NCBI RefSeq assembly: GCF_000376445.1
Contig: NZ_AQXI01000001.1
Span: 2,505,734 to 2,569,733, forward strand
DNA: 64,000 nt
Direction of reading: 5' to 3'
Source of the DNA: Haladaptatus paucihalophilus DX253
GTDB taxonomy: Archaea; Halobacteriota; Halobacteria; Halobacteriales; Haladaptataceae
The notes beneath the pieces are model-generated. The model had not been told where the DNA came from, ran no database searches, and saw only the letters and a list, made by a program, of their open reading frames with translations. Position numbers and translations under genes: made by a program. Positions 52,402 through 60,145 of the stretch are shown here, piece by piece. Positions within the stretch are counted from its first letter, which is position 1; every line of letters starts with the position of its first letter.

Positions 52402-53769
52402 TCAGTATTTCGGCGCCGCACCGGTGGTCGCGTACACCTCGTCCATCAGGTCGTCGCGCACGTCCTGCCACGCGGCGAGTCCGCGCGGGTCCGTCGGGTA
52501 GTGGTCGTAGTGGTCGAGAACCTCGTCGGCCAGCTTCTTCGTCTTATAGAGATCGTAGACGAGTCGCCAGTGGTCGCGCGCATCGAGCGCCGTCTGCAGT
52601 TTGAGACGGAGGCCGATGTTGGCGCTTCCCGAGTACAGCGCCTCGGAGAGCTTTTCGGCGGGAAGCGCGCCGAGCATCCCCATCAGGTCGTCCACGTCCA
52701 CGGCGGTCGTGAAGATGTTGTAGATGTCCAGACCGGCGTATCGCGCTCCGAAGTGGTCCATGACGCGTCGGTTGTACTCCCACAGCGCGTGCTCGCTCGC
52801 GTCGCCGGTTTCGAGGGCCTCGATAGCCTGCTCGCCCGCGTACTTGCCCGCGTACGCCGCGCCCGCGATGCCACCGCCGGTGGTCGGGTTGACGTGTCCG
52901 GCGGCGTCGCCGACGGCCATGAAGCCGGGCGCGACGGCCGAATCGTAGGGGCGACGGGTCGGAAGCGCCGCGCCGAGTTTGTCCTCGACGGTCGCTCCGT
53001 CGAACTCGGCCCGGTTGCGGAGGTCGTGTTTCAGGTCGTCCACGAGTTCCATCGGCTCTTCGTTCATCTGGAAGCCCAGCCCAGCGTTGATTTCGGTGCT
53101 GGTGCGCGGGAAGTACCAGAGGTAGCCCGCGGCGCGGTCGGTCGGCTTGAACACGAGGGCGTCGTCCCACTCGACCGGTTCGTCGACGTGGATGATTTCG
53201 CGGTAGGCCGAACAGAACTGCGAGTAGGTGACGTTGGTGTCGAACGTGGTGCCCGAGAAGTCGGTCTTGTCCTGCAACAGCGAGAGCGCCCCCGCGGCGT
53301 CGATGAGCAGGTCGGATTCGTACTCCACGACGTCGCCCTTGTGGATGGCTCGAACGCCCGTGACGCGTCCGTCGTCGTTCTGCGTCACGTCTTGGACGAC
53401 CGTATCGTAGTGGAACTCCGCACCCGCGTCCTTCGCGCCCTGAATGATGCGCCGTCCGTACTCCCATCGGTCGATGACGGCGAGTTCGCCGGGGATGGGG
53501 ATTTCGAGCACCGTGTCCTCCCGCGGAATCTCGAATCGCCCGTGGTCCACGCCCGTGTTGGTGAACGCCGGTTGTAGCTTCTCCTTGGGAATCGCCTCGG
53601 GGAAGGCGTCGGCCCCCTTCAGGGCGTCGCCACACGCGATGTGGCCCGCTTCTTCCTCCGTCTTCCGCTCGACAACCGCCACGTCGTACCCCTCGCGGGC
53701 CACGGTCGCCGCGGCGTAGCACCCCGACGTCCCCGCACCGACGACGACCATATCGTACTGTTCGCTCAT
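52402..53769 (-). CDS. geranylgeranyl reductase family protein (digeranylgeranylglycerophospholipid reductase)
   Basis: 455 residues. The FAD motif is at 6-18 (VVVGAGTSGCYAA), then VVERKTEEEAGHIACGDALK, and the second FAD site FMAVGDAAGHVNPTTGGGIA. The C-terminal half has helices around ALYSGSANIGLRLKLQTALD. It saturates the isoprenoid chains of ether lipids with reduced FAD. It shares a symmetrical promoter region with the divergent ferredoxin at 53893, a likely electron source. egsA in this window feeds the same pathway. Confidence 0.92.
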   Translation of the reverse strand: MSEQYDMVVVGAGTSGCYAAATVAREGYDVAVVERKTEEEAGHIACGDALKGADAFPEAIPKEKLQPAFTNTGVDHGRFEIPREDTVLEIPIPGELAVIDRWEYGRRIIQGAKDAGAEFHYDTVVQDVTQNDDGRVTGVRAIHKGDVVEYESDLLIDAAGALSLLQDKTDFSGTTFDTNVTYSQFCSAYREIIHVDEPVEWDDALVFKPTDRAAGYLWYFPRTSTEINAGLGFQMNEEPMELVDDLKHDLRNRAEFDGATVEDKLGAALPTRRPYDSAVAPGFMAVGDAAGHVNPTTGGGIAGAAYAGKYAGEQAIEALETGDASEHALWEYNRRVMDHFGARYAGLDIYNIFTTAVDVDDLMGMLGALPAEKLSEALYSGSANIGLRLKLQTALDARDHWRLVYDLYKTKKLADEVLDHYDHYPTDPRGLAAWQDVRDDLMDEVYATTGAAPKY

Positions 53770-53795
53770 GCGTTTCGCTACGAGAGGGAAGCGAG

Positions 53796-53867
53796 AAAAC
53801 TCTTTATCCCCTATTGTGTCCTTCAGGGGAGGACGCTAAATGCACGACGGCGTGCATAAAGAGTTTT
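53796..53867. promoter_or_regulatory. mirror-image divergent promoter of reductase and ferredoxin
   Basis: A perfect 12-bp inverted repeat, AAAACTCTTTAT (53796-53807) and ATAAAGAGTTTT (53856-53867), places a TATA-like box for each gene. Inside lie a 7-bp-arm palindrome (ATGCACG-ACGG-CGTGCAT, 53840-53857) and CCCCT/AGGGG (53808-53829). Each start codon is 26-27 bases beyond its box. Confidence 0.65.
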
Positions 53868-53892
53868 GCCGAGTTGTTTCGTACGCCGGGGT

Positions 53893-54225
53893 ATGACCGA
53901 GTACACCGTCGAGTTCGTCGGGACCGGCGAATCCATCCAGGTTTCGGACAAACAGACCATCCTCAACGCCTGCATCGAGGAGGGCATCGCGCAGGAGTAC
54001 TCCTGTCGCGTCGGCATGTGTCTCGCCTGCTCGGCGGAAATCGTCGAGGGCGACGTGACCCAACCCGCCGCTCGCGGATTGACCGAAGAGGAATCCGAAC
54101 ACTACGCGCTCACCTGCATGGCTCGCCCGCAGAGCGACCTGAAACTCGACCGCGGGAAGTATCCGCCGAGCATCGAAGCCGACGCGGAAGCCATGGACGA
54201 ATCCGCGGCGGCGGCGGACGACTGA
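53893..54225 (+). CDS. 2Fe-2S plant-type ferredoxin
   Basis: 110 residues from MTEYTVEFVGTGESIQVSDK. Cluster ligands are Cys38, Cys43, Cys46 and Cys75 (spacing X4, X2, X28). The sequence between has YSCRVGMCLACSAEIVEGDV. It lacks the N-terminal 20-30-residue acidic extension of the main halophilic ferredoxin, so it is a specialised form. The divergent position beside geranylgeranyl reductase suggests that it reduces that enzyme. Confidence 0.9.
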   Translation: MTEYTVEFVGTGESIQVSDKQTILNACIEEGIAQEYSCRVGMCLACSAEIVEGDVTQPAARGLTEEESEHYALTCMARPQSDLKLDRGKYPPSIEADAEAMDESAAAADD

Positions 54226-54226
54226 G

Positions 54227-55024
54227 CTACCTGTTCTCCTCCATCCACTTCGCCCCGAACTCGACCAGTTCCCGCTGTGACAGCAGCGTCGCGTCCGCCT
54301 CGCCGACGCGCCCGCGGCGCACCTCGTGGTCCTCCTCGAACGCCGCCTCGACGTCCCGGAAGTCGTCCTCGCTTTCGGGTTCCTCGAACGACACCCACCG
54401 ACGCTCGCCGTCTTCCAGCACCGGACCGCCGTTCGTCTCGAACGATTTGTCGTAGTCGGCGCGGTACTCCGCCAGATGGAGCGACGTGTTCGCGTCCACG
54501 CCGAGGCGGAGCACCCGCGCGTCCAGTTCGTCGAGGCGCGCGAGCGGCGACCGTTCGCCGAGCGGCGAGTCGTAGGCGTGGTCCGCGACCACGACGTCGG
54601 CGTCCGCGCCCCACGCCGCGAAGGACGTCGTTGGGTGGCGGCTTCGGACGACGCCGGGATAGTCCCGGAAGCAGTCCGCGATTGCGCCCATGCCGCGCGT
54701 CGGCGTGAGTTCCGGCCGGAACGGCGGCGAGGTTTCCCTGATGCGCTCCTCCCACTCGTCCGGAACCGGCGGATTCTCCCAGTGCGTCGGGTCCGAAAGC
54801 TGGGTCGAGTGGGTCGGCATGGCGAGCGTTCCCGCCGCCGTGACGACGCCCATGAGCGCGTCCACGGCCGCCGGTGCGCCGCCGGAAACCCACCCGAGCG
54901 CCGAGAGCGACGAGTGAACGAGGACGGTATCGCCCGCCGACAGGCCGAGGTCGCGGAGGTCGGCTTCCAATCGCTCGGTCGTTATCGGCTCCGGGGTTCG
55001 CTCGACCGCATCCCCCTCGGTCAT
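54227..55024 (-). CDS. AAC(3) family N-acetyltransferase
   Basis: 265 residues from MTEGDAVERTPEPITTERLE. The AAC(3)/YokD pattern is clear: DTVLVHSSLSALGWVSGGA, TLAMPTHSTQLSDPTHWENP, GVVRSRHPTTSFAAWGADAD and LGVDANTSLHLAEYRADYD. Bacterial relatives acetylate aminoglycosides; in this archaeon the natural substrate is unknown. It overlaps the flavin reductase gene by four bases and is likely translated with it. It is convergent with the ferredoxin gene. Confidence 0.88.
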   Translation of the reverse strand: MTEGDAVERTPEPITTERLEADLRDLGLSAGDTVLVHSSLSALGWVSGGAPAAVDALMGVVTAAGTLAMPTHSTQLSDPTHWENPPVPDEWEERIRETSPPFRPELTPTRGMGAIADCFRDYPGVVRSRHPTTSFAAWGADADVVVADHAYDSPLGERSPLARLDELDARVLRLGVDANTSLHLAEYRADYDKSFETNGGPVLEDGERRWVSFEEPESEDDFRDVEAAFEEDHEVRRGRVGEADATLLSQRELVEFGAKWMEENR

Positions 55025-55617
55025 GGCGGGCGCTCCAGCGAGAACCGCTCGTCCGTTCGTGCGTAGAGACTCCCGGCGAGACGGCCCACGGCGTCGATTT
55101 TGTTCACGTCGAGCTTTCCGTCCGTGGTCACGTCGTCGTCCACGTGGACCCATTCGACTTCGCCGAGCACCATCGTGGACGCGCCGATGTCCACCATGTC
55201 GTACAGCGAACACTCGAAGGCGACCGGCGAATCGGCGACGCGCGGCGCGTCCACCGCGGTCGATTCCGCGCGCTCCAGTCCGGCGTGGTCGAACTCGCTC
55301 TCGCCGTGCGGGAGCGTCGCGCTGGTTTCGTTCATCGCCTCGGCGAGCGGTTCGGTGACGACGTTGACGACGAACTCCTCCGTCTCCCGCACGTTCGTCG
55401 GCGTGTCCTTCAGGCCGTCCTCGCCGTCCACCGGCGAGAACATCACGACCGGCGGGGCGACGCTGACCACGTTGAAAAAGCTGTACGGCGCGAGGTTGTC
55501 CACGCCGTCGGGACTCCGGGTGCTCACCCACGCGATGGGGCGCGGGACGACGGCACCAGCCAACGTCCGGTACAGCGAACCGACCGTCTCCGGATTTATC
55601 TCCATATCGTGGTACAT
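55021..55617 (-). CDS. flavin reductase family protein (FMN-binding split barrel)
   Basis: 198 residues with a start at MYHDMEINPETVG; starts at 55605 (MEINPETVG) and 55695 are also in frame. The split-barrel motif YRTLAGAVVPRPIAWVSTRS is followed by NLAPYSFFNVVSVAPPVVMF, VNVVTEPLAEAMNETS and FECSLYDMVDIGASTMVLGE. The family binds FMN and includes flavin reductases for monooxygenases. Its stop overlaps the start of the AAC(3) gene. Confidence 0.85.
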   Translation of the reverse strand: MYHDMEINPETVGSLYRTLAGAVVPRPIAWVSTRSPDGVDNLAPYSFFNVVSVAPPVVMFSPVDGEDGLKDTPTNVRETEEFVVNVVTEPLAEAMNETSATLPHGESEFDHAGLERAESTAVDAPRVADSPVAFECSLYDMVDIGASTMVLGEVEWVHVDDDVTTDGKLDVNKIDAVGRLAGSLYARTDERFSLERPP

Positions 55618-55736
55618 AGCGCGCGCTGCCAAACGGATTTCGGGTTCGGTCGGTCCTGCCGGAAGTCGGTGACCGCTCCCCGATTCGTCATTCATACAGC
55701 CGAATCATCCATTACGTGAGAGCACGATTCTCTGAT

Positions 55737-56525
55737 ATGAGCGTCACCGAGTCGATACGGTCGGTCGTCGATATCGTCCGCGAGCGCAACGTCACGTTCC
55801 TCGCGGCGAGTTTCGCGTACTACGCGTTCGTCTCCCTGTTCCCGCTCGTCTTGCTCGCGTTGGCCGTCGGGACGTTCGTCGGCGGACAGGAGTTCTCGAA
55901 CATGCTTATCGACGCCGCCAGTCGATTCCTCTCGGACGAGGGCGCGACCGTTCTCGACCGCACGTTACAGAACACCTCCGGAACCGCGGGCGCGTCGGTC
56001 GTGAGTATCGTCATCCTCCTCTGGAGTAGCCTCAAACTGTTTCGCGGCCTCGTCATCGCCTTCGAGGAGGTGTACCAGACGTTCCCGGACGTGGGTATCG
56101 TCGAACAGGTGAAAAAGGGCCTCGCGACGCTCGTCGCGGTGGTACTCGGGGTCGCGCTGATGGTCGTCGTCGGGACCGTCCTCGGGTCGTCGCTGGTGAC
56201 GAGCATCCCGTTCGTGGGTGCCATCGCCAGTTCCGGCCTGCTGTTGGGCCTCGTCTTCGTCTTCCTCCCGCTGTACTACGTCCTCCCCCCGGTGAAGATG
56301 TCGCTTCGGGAAGCGCTGCCCGGAACGCTCTTCGCCGCCCTCGGCTGGCTGGTGCTCCAAGCGGGATTCCAGTACTTCCTCGGCGGGTCGGGAAAGTACG
56401 GACTCACCGGCATCCTCGGCGTGATAATCGTCTTCCTCACGTGGCTCTACTTCGCGGGCGTCATCTTGCTCGTTGGTGCCGTCGTCAACCTCGTCGTCGC
56501 CGACCGGAGCGCGGCGACCGTCTGA
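55737..56525 (+). CDS. YihY/BrkB family membrane protein
   Basis: 262 residues from MSVTESIRSVVDIVRERNVT, with six hydrophobic helices. The family features FLAASFAYYAFVSLFPLVLL, TLQNTSGTAGASVVSIVILL, LWSSLKLFRGLVIAFEEVYQ and GLTGILGVIIVFLTWLYFAG are intact. YihY proteins were once taken for RNase BN; their role is unknown, with transport or envelope functions proposed. It is divergent from the flavin reductase. Confidence 0.88.
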   Translation: MSVTESIRSVVDIVRERNVTFLAASFAYYAFVSLFPLVLLALAVGTFVGGQEFSNMLIDAASRFLSDEGATVLDRTLQNTSGTAGASVVSIVILLWSSLKLFRGLVIAFEEVYQTFPDVGIVEQVKKGLATLVAVVLGVALMVVVGTVLGSSLVTSIPFVGAIASSGLLLGLVFVFLPLYYVLPPVKMSLREALPGTLFAALGWLVLQAGFQYFLGGSGKYGLTGILGVIIVFLTWLYFAGVILLVGAVVNLVVADRSAATV

Positions 56526-56578
56526 CGCTCGCCACTTAACAGTACGGCTTCGGTGTCGTCCGCGCCGACGGACGGCTT

Positions 56579-57109
56579 TCAGTATCGTCGCCCGTCTTCT
56601 ATCGCTCGGCGTAGTTCGTCGGCGCGTTCGGACCCGACGAGGAGCGCCCGCCCTCCGTCGCGTTCGAGTCGCACGCCCTCGCTTCCGTCGACGATGTACG
56701 CTTTCCCCTTCTCTTCCCACGCCAACCCGTTCCGGGTCAGCGAGACGCCCCACCGAATTCCCCACCCGCCGTAGTCGCGCATGGCGCTGTACTCGGCCGC
56801 TTCGACCGCCTCAATTTCTCCGAACGGAATCCGACGGAACCGGAGGTGAAACGGGAAGAACTTGAGGTACACGCCGTCGTCTCGTACCTCCGTCACGAGC
56901 GCCGCTCGGTGTATCAGGACCAACGGCAGGACGAGCGCGAGCAGGGTCAGCCCCCCGACTCGTATCGCTTCGGGGGTCAATCCGCCGTACTCGTCGGCGA
57001 ACACGACGCCCAGCAGGATGAGGATTGGAACGTTCGTGACGAGCAAAAACGCCCACAGCCACCCCTGTCGGAACCGCTGCGTTTCCCGAAAACGGGGGTC
57101 GCCGTTCAT
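56579..57109 (-). CDS. DUF6141 family membrane protein
   Basis: 176 residues (MNGDPRFRETQRFRQGWLWA). Two hydrophobic helices at about 17-37 and 48-68 are followed by a PH-like cytoplasmic domain: VTEVRDDGVYLKFFPFHLRF, IPFGEIEAVEAAEYSAMRDY and GWGIRWGVSLTRNGLAWEEK, with GVRLERDGGRALLVGSERAD at the end. This is the DUF6141 layout. Function is unknown. It is divergent from the small membrane gene at 57188. Confidence 0.8.
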   Translation of the reverse strand: MNGDPRFRETQRFRQGWLWAFLLVTNVPILILLGVVFADEYGGLTPEAIRVGGLTLLALVLPLVLIHRAALVTEVRDDGVYLKFFPFHLRFRRIPFGEIEAVEAAEYSAMRDYGGWGIRWGVSLTRNGLAWEEKGKAYIVDGSEGVRLERDGGRALLVGSERADELRRAIEDGRRY

Positions 57110-57187
57110 TCTCGCTTCATTTCGTTACCAGCGAAATATACTGTTCGATATGGCTACAGTTATGCGTCGTCCCCGGCAACTCGCGCC

Positions 57188-57550
57188 ATGGTCAGTGGCT
57201 CTCGAGTGGTCAGCGTCACGTTCGCGCTGATTCTGGCGCTCACCACCCTCGTCGGTCCGTTGGCGGATGCCCTCGACGTGAGAGGTAACTCGGGGATTTT
57301 CGGCGTGTTTGGCGTCGCGCTTCTCCTCGCGTACGCCCTGCTCTCGTACAACCCCGACCTGTACGTCGATGGCGTCTGGCACTTCGCCTTCCTCGTCTTC
57401 CTGCTCTCCATCGGGATTCACTACCTGCTCGGAACGGGTCTCACGTCCGGGAACGCGACGCCCGCACAAATCGTGCTGGTGTGGCTGTTCGCGGCCGGTG
57501 CGGTCGCGGTGGCGTTCAGGAGGACGGTTATCGAGCAGTTGCGGGCGTAA
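57188..57550 (+). CDS. four-helix membrane protein of unknown function
   Basis: 120 residues from MVSGSRVVSVTFALILALTT. Four hydrophobic segments lie at about 5-22, 37-52, 63-82 and 92-110. No motif or family is recognised. The frame upstream to 56846 is the shadow of the DUF6141 gene. Its stop directly abuts the stop of the convergent Nudix gene. Confidence 0.65.
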   Translation: MVSGSRVVSVTFALILALTTLVGPLADALDVRGNSGIFGVFGVALLLAYALLSYNPDLYVDGVWHFAFLVFLLSIGIHYLLGTGLTSGNATPAQIVLVWLFAAGAVAVAFRRTVIEQLRA

Positions 57551-58054
57551 TCACGGTTCGTCCCGGAGATACGGCCGAAGCAGGTCGCCGTCGTGAAGGT
57601 TTTCGGGTAGTCGCTCGAACCACTCCGCCGCCGAAATCTCGCCCTCGTGCACGCCCAACCGCGACGCGTCGGGAATGTCTCCCTCCGAACGAGCGGCGTA
57701 CACGACGTACCGGGCCGAAAACCGTTCCTCCCCGTTCGCCGCCGCGACGTAGGATTGGTCGAGGACGACCAGCGGCGCGCCGATGGTAGCATCCAATCCC
57801 GTCTCCTCGCGCACTTCGCGCTTCGCGGCTTCCGTCGGTGTTTCGCCGGGTTCGACCCCGCCACCGGGGAGAATCCATCCCTCGGACCACCCGTTCTTCA
57901 CGAGGGCGATTCGCCCCGCCGCGTCGCGGACCCGCGCCGCCGATGTCAACCCGGTGCCGTCGACCGCCCACTCCCGAAGCGACGCCAGTTTCGACTCGGG
58001 GAGCGAAAGCGTCTGTTGCTCGCGCGGCGTGTCCGGTGGAACGTCGTGAGACAC
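57551..58054 (-). CDS. Nudix hydrolase
   Basis: 167 residues with the start taken at GTG 58054, since the frame has no ATG before 58240 and a start there would overlap the end of the next gene. The Nudix box reads GGGVEPGETPTEAAKREVRE and ETGLDA, fully consensus. An N-terminal helix (SLPESKLASLREWAVDGTGL) precedes it. The C-terminus is WFERLPENLHDGDLLRPYLR. The substrate is a nucleoside diphosphate derivative, not further defined. Confidence 0.85.
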   Translation of the reverse strand: MSHDVPPDTPREQQTLSLPESKLASLREWAVDGTGLTSAARVRDAAGRIALVKNGWSEGWILPGGGVEPGETPTEAAKREVREETGLDATIGAPLVVLDQSYVAAANGEERFSARYVVYAARSEGDIPDASRLGVHEGEISAAEWFERLPENLHDGDLLRPYLRDEP

Positions 58055-58103
58055 ACCGTTCCATCCGCCCCCGTCTGTCAAAAATTCGATGGACGTGGTC
58101 GAG

Positions 58104-59771
58104 TCAGTCCTCGCGCTCGATTTTGGACCGGAGGTACGCACCGACGCCGCCGACGCCGCCGAGGGCGGTGAGGAGTCCGAATCCGGGCTGTCCGTCCGAG
58201 GTGGTCGTCGTCCCGGTCGTCGTGCTGGTGAGCTGTCCATTCCCTCCCGTTCCCGTCGTTTCGGTTGTACCCGGTGACCCCGATGTTGTCGTGGTCGTTG
58301 TCGTCGTTCCCGGCGTCGTCGTTCCCGGCGTCGTCGTTGTCGTCGTGGTCTCCGAAGTCGTCGAACTTGCCGTGGTCGTTTCGCTGGCGGTCGTGGTCGT
58401 TTTCTCGCTCGTCGTGGTTTCGGCGGTAGTAGTCGCTTCCTTCGTGGTCGTCGTGGTTTCGGCGGAAGTGGTCGTTTCTTCCGTGGTAGTCGTCTCCTCC
58501 GTGGTGGTCGTAGTGGACGGTCCGTCGTCGCTCCCGAGGACGTGGAAATCGCCGTATTGCGTGTACATCCAATCCAGCGTCGAGCCCATCGGATAGGTCG
58601 CGGTGTACACCTTCCCGTCCACGACGACGGGCGAGTTGGTCGCCGGGCCGTATTCGTCGAAATCCCATCCTCCGAACTCGTGTCGCCACTCCAGGTCCCC
58701 GCTCGTCGTGTTCAGCGCCAGCACGACCGCGTTTCCGGTCTCCGTCTCCGGGTCCGCTCGCCCACCGGCGTACAGCGTTTCCCCGCCGACCGACAAGGCA
58801 CCCGCGAGCGCTGCGTCCGTCACGGTCGTCCACGCTTCTTCGCCGCTTTTCGCGTCGAACGCCAGTATCGTGTCCCCGACGCGGAAGAACACGCGCCCGT
58901 TGGCGACCGTGAGGCGGTCCCCGAGCCAGTAGTACTCGATGTTGACCGACGACGACCATTGGAGCGTCCCGTCGTCGGCCGACCTCGCTTTGATCGCGTG
59001 CTCGCTGCTTTCGTTCACGACGCCGTACACCACGCCATCCGCGACGGCCTGCAGTTCGTCGCCTTCCTCGGTGACGTCCCAGCGAACGGACCCGTCAGCC
59101 GCGTTCAGCGCAGTTCCGTCCGTGTAGAAGAGCGTTCCGTCCGCGTAACACGCGCTTCCCTGAACCCCGTCGGTCGTCCAAACGGTATCGCCGGTTTCGG
59201 CGTCGAGTCGTGAGACGCCACCCGCTACCCCGACGTACAAGTCCCCGTCCGCGACCAACGGATTCGACAACCCGTCCGAGGCGGGTTTGTGCCACTTCGT
59301 CTCGCCGGTGTCGGCGTCGAGCGCGAAGAATCCCGCCCCGTCGGCGTCTTCGGAACCGTACGTCCCGAAGTAGACGGTGCCGCCGCCGACCGTGGGCGTT
59401 CCCGGTCGGGAAACCCCCTCGTGCTTCCACACGGTTTCGTCAGCGTCCGGGTCGTAGGCGGCGACGTAGCCCGCACTGGTCGATGGCGTGTGTGCCGTCG
59501 TCACGGCCATGTACACCGTTCCGTCCGCGACGACCGGTTCGGACGTGTGCATGCCGCCGTCCATATCGAACGACCGCTCGGTGGTCACGTTCGCCCCCGG
59601 ACCGACGTTATCGGTCGCACCGGTCCGCCCCGCGTTGCCGCGGTACGTCGCCCACGAACCTCCCGTGTCGCCGGACCCCTCCGCGCTCGTCGCGAACTCG
59701 GTGCCAACGGCGACGGTCGCGCCCAGAACTCCCGCCACCTTCAGAAACTCCCGCCGATTTGTCGCGTGCAT
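58104..59771 (-). CDS. Tat-exported PQQ-type beta-propeller protein with PGF-CTERM anchor
   Basis: 555 residues from MHATNRREFLKVAGVLGATV, a Tat signal. An eight-bladed WD/PQQ-like propeller follows (repeats such as TVYMAVTTAHTPSTSAGYVA, VYFGTYGSEDADGAGFFALD, LYAGGRADPETETGNAVVLA). From about 430 to 530 a Thr/Ser stalk of imperfect TTTTTEET-type repeats extends outward. It ends GQPGFGLLTALGGVGGVGAY and LRSKIERED (PGF-CTERM). A minus-strand TATA (TATTTTTAAA, 59821-59830) supports this start. It is likely a surface beta-propeller; the ligand is unknown. Confidence 0.9.
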   Translation of the reverse strand: MHATNRREFLKVAGVLGATVAVGTEFATSAEGSGDTGGSWATYRGNAGRTGATDNVGPGANVTTERSFDMDGGMHTSEPVVADGTVYMAVTTAHTPSTSAGYVAAYDPDADETVWKHEGVSRPGTPTVGGGTVYFGTYGSEDADGAGFFALDADTGETKWHKPASDGLSNPLVADGDLYVGVAGGVSRLDAETGDTVWTTDGVQGSACYADGTLFYTDGTALNAADGSVRWDVTEEGDELQAVADGVVYGVVNESSEHAIKARSADDGTLQWSSSVNIEYYWLGDRLTVANGRVFFRVGDTILAFDAKSGEEAWTTVTDAALAGALSVGGETLYAGGRADPETETGNAVVLALNTTSGDLEWRHEFGGWDFDEYGPATNSPVVVDGKVYTATYPMGSTLDWMYTQYGDFHVLGSDDGPSTTTTTEETTTTEETTTSAETTTTTKEATTTAETTTSEKTTTTASETTTASSTTSETTTTTTTPGTTTPGTTTTTTTTSGSPGTTETTGTGGNGQLTSTTTGTTTTSDGQPGFGLLTALGGVGGVGAYLRSKIERED

Positions 59772-60129
59772 GCTCCATTTGAAAGTATTGCCGTCGAATA
59801 TACTTTGTGCAGACATTCTGTTTAAAAATACTTCTGATTTTGACAGTGTATGAATGTGTCCGAAAATCTCTGTGCGTTTCTAAATTTCTCCTCTCTGCCT
59901 GATTCACCCACGATTCTGACGAATCCAAACCTCTTCAAAATCGATAAATATCTGATCGGATGGGTGTTCGTGGGTGTCGAACGTGATACCCCACGACTCG
60001 AAAAAATTGTTGGCTCAACGAAGTGACGCTTCGTCGAACAACGCAAAGCAGAACTTTGCTGGCTTGACGAGGCTCACGCCTCGTCAAACAGCGTGAATCA
60101 AAGATTCACTGGCCCCTGGCCCGACGAAG
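59772..60129. other. intergenic region with hairpin array
   Basis: 358 bases. The left part (59772-59990) is AT-rich and holds the promoter of the beta-propeller gene. The right part is the hairpin array. No gene is seen. Confidence 0.5.
60001..60006 (-). terminator. T-tract after dehydratase gene and hairpins
   Basis: On the minus strand TTTTTT follows the last hairpin, about 12 bases after its stem, fitting an archaeal T-tract terminator for the dehydratase transcript. Confidence 0.4.
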
Positions 60130-60145
60130 CTATGCTTCGTCGAAC
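60010..60145 (-). repeat. alternating five-hairpin array at 3' end of dehydratase gene
   Basis: Stems: ACGAAG/CTTCGT (60018-60034), GCAAAG/CTTTGC (60043-60059), TTGACGAGGC/GCCTCGTCAA (60064-60087), GTGAATC/GATTCAC (60093-60109) and CGACGAAGC/GCTTCGTCG (60122-60142, overlapping the dehydratase stop codon). The first, third and fifth share flanks (TGGC... before, AACA after) and recur every 50-57 bases. The second and fourth are followed by TGGC. All are perfect stems with short loops. Confidence 0.8.

Noticed and set aside
54227-55024. AAC(3) gene as part of an antibiotic-resistance island
   Set aside because: GC and codon use match the neighbours, no mobile element is near, and the gene sits in a tight operon with a flavin reductase.
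60010-60145. Hairpin array as a CRISPR
   Set aside because: The repeated words are only partly alike, lie 50-57 bases apart with structured rather than unique spacers, and no cas gene is present.
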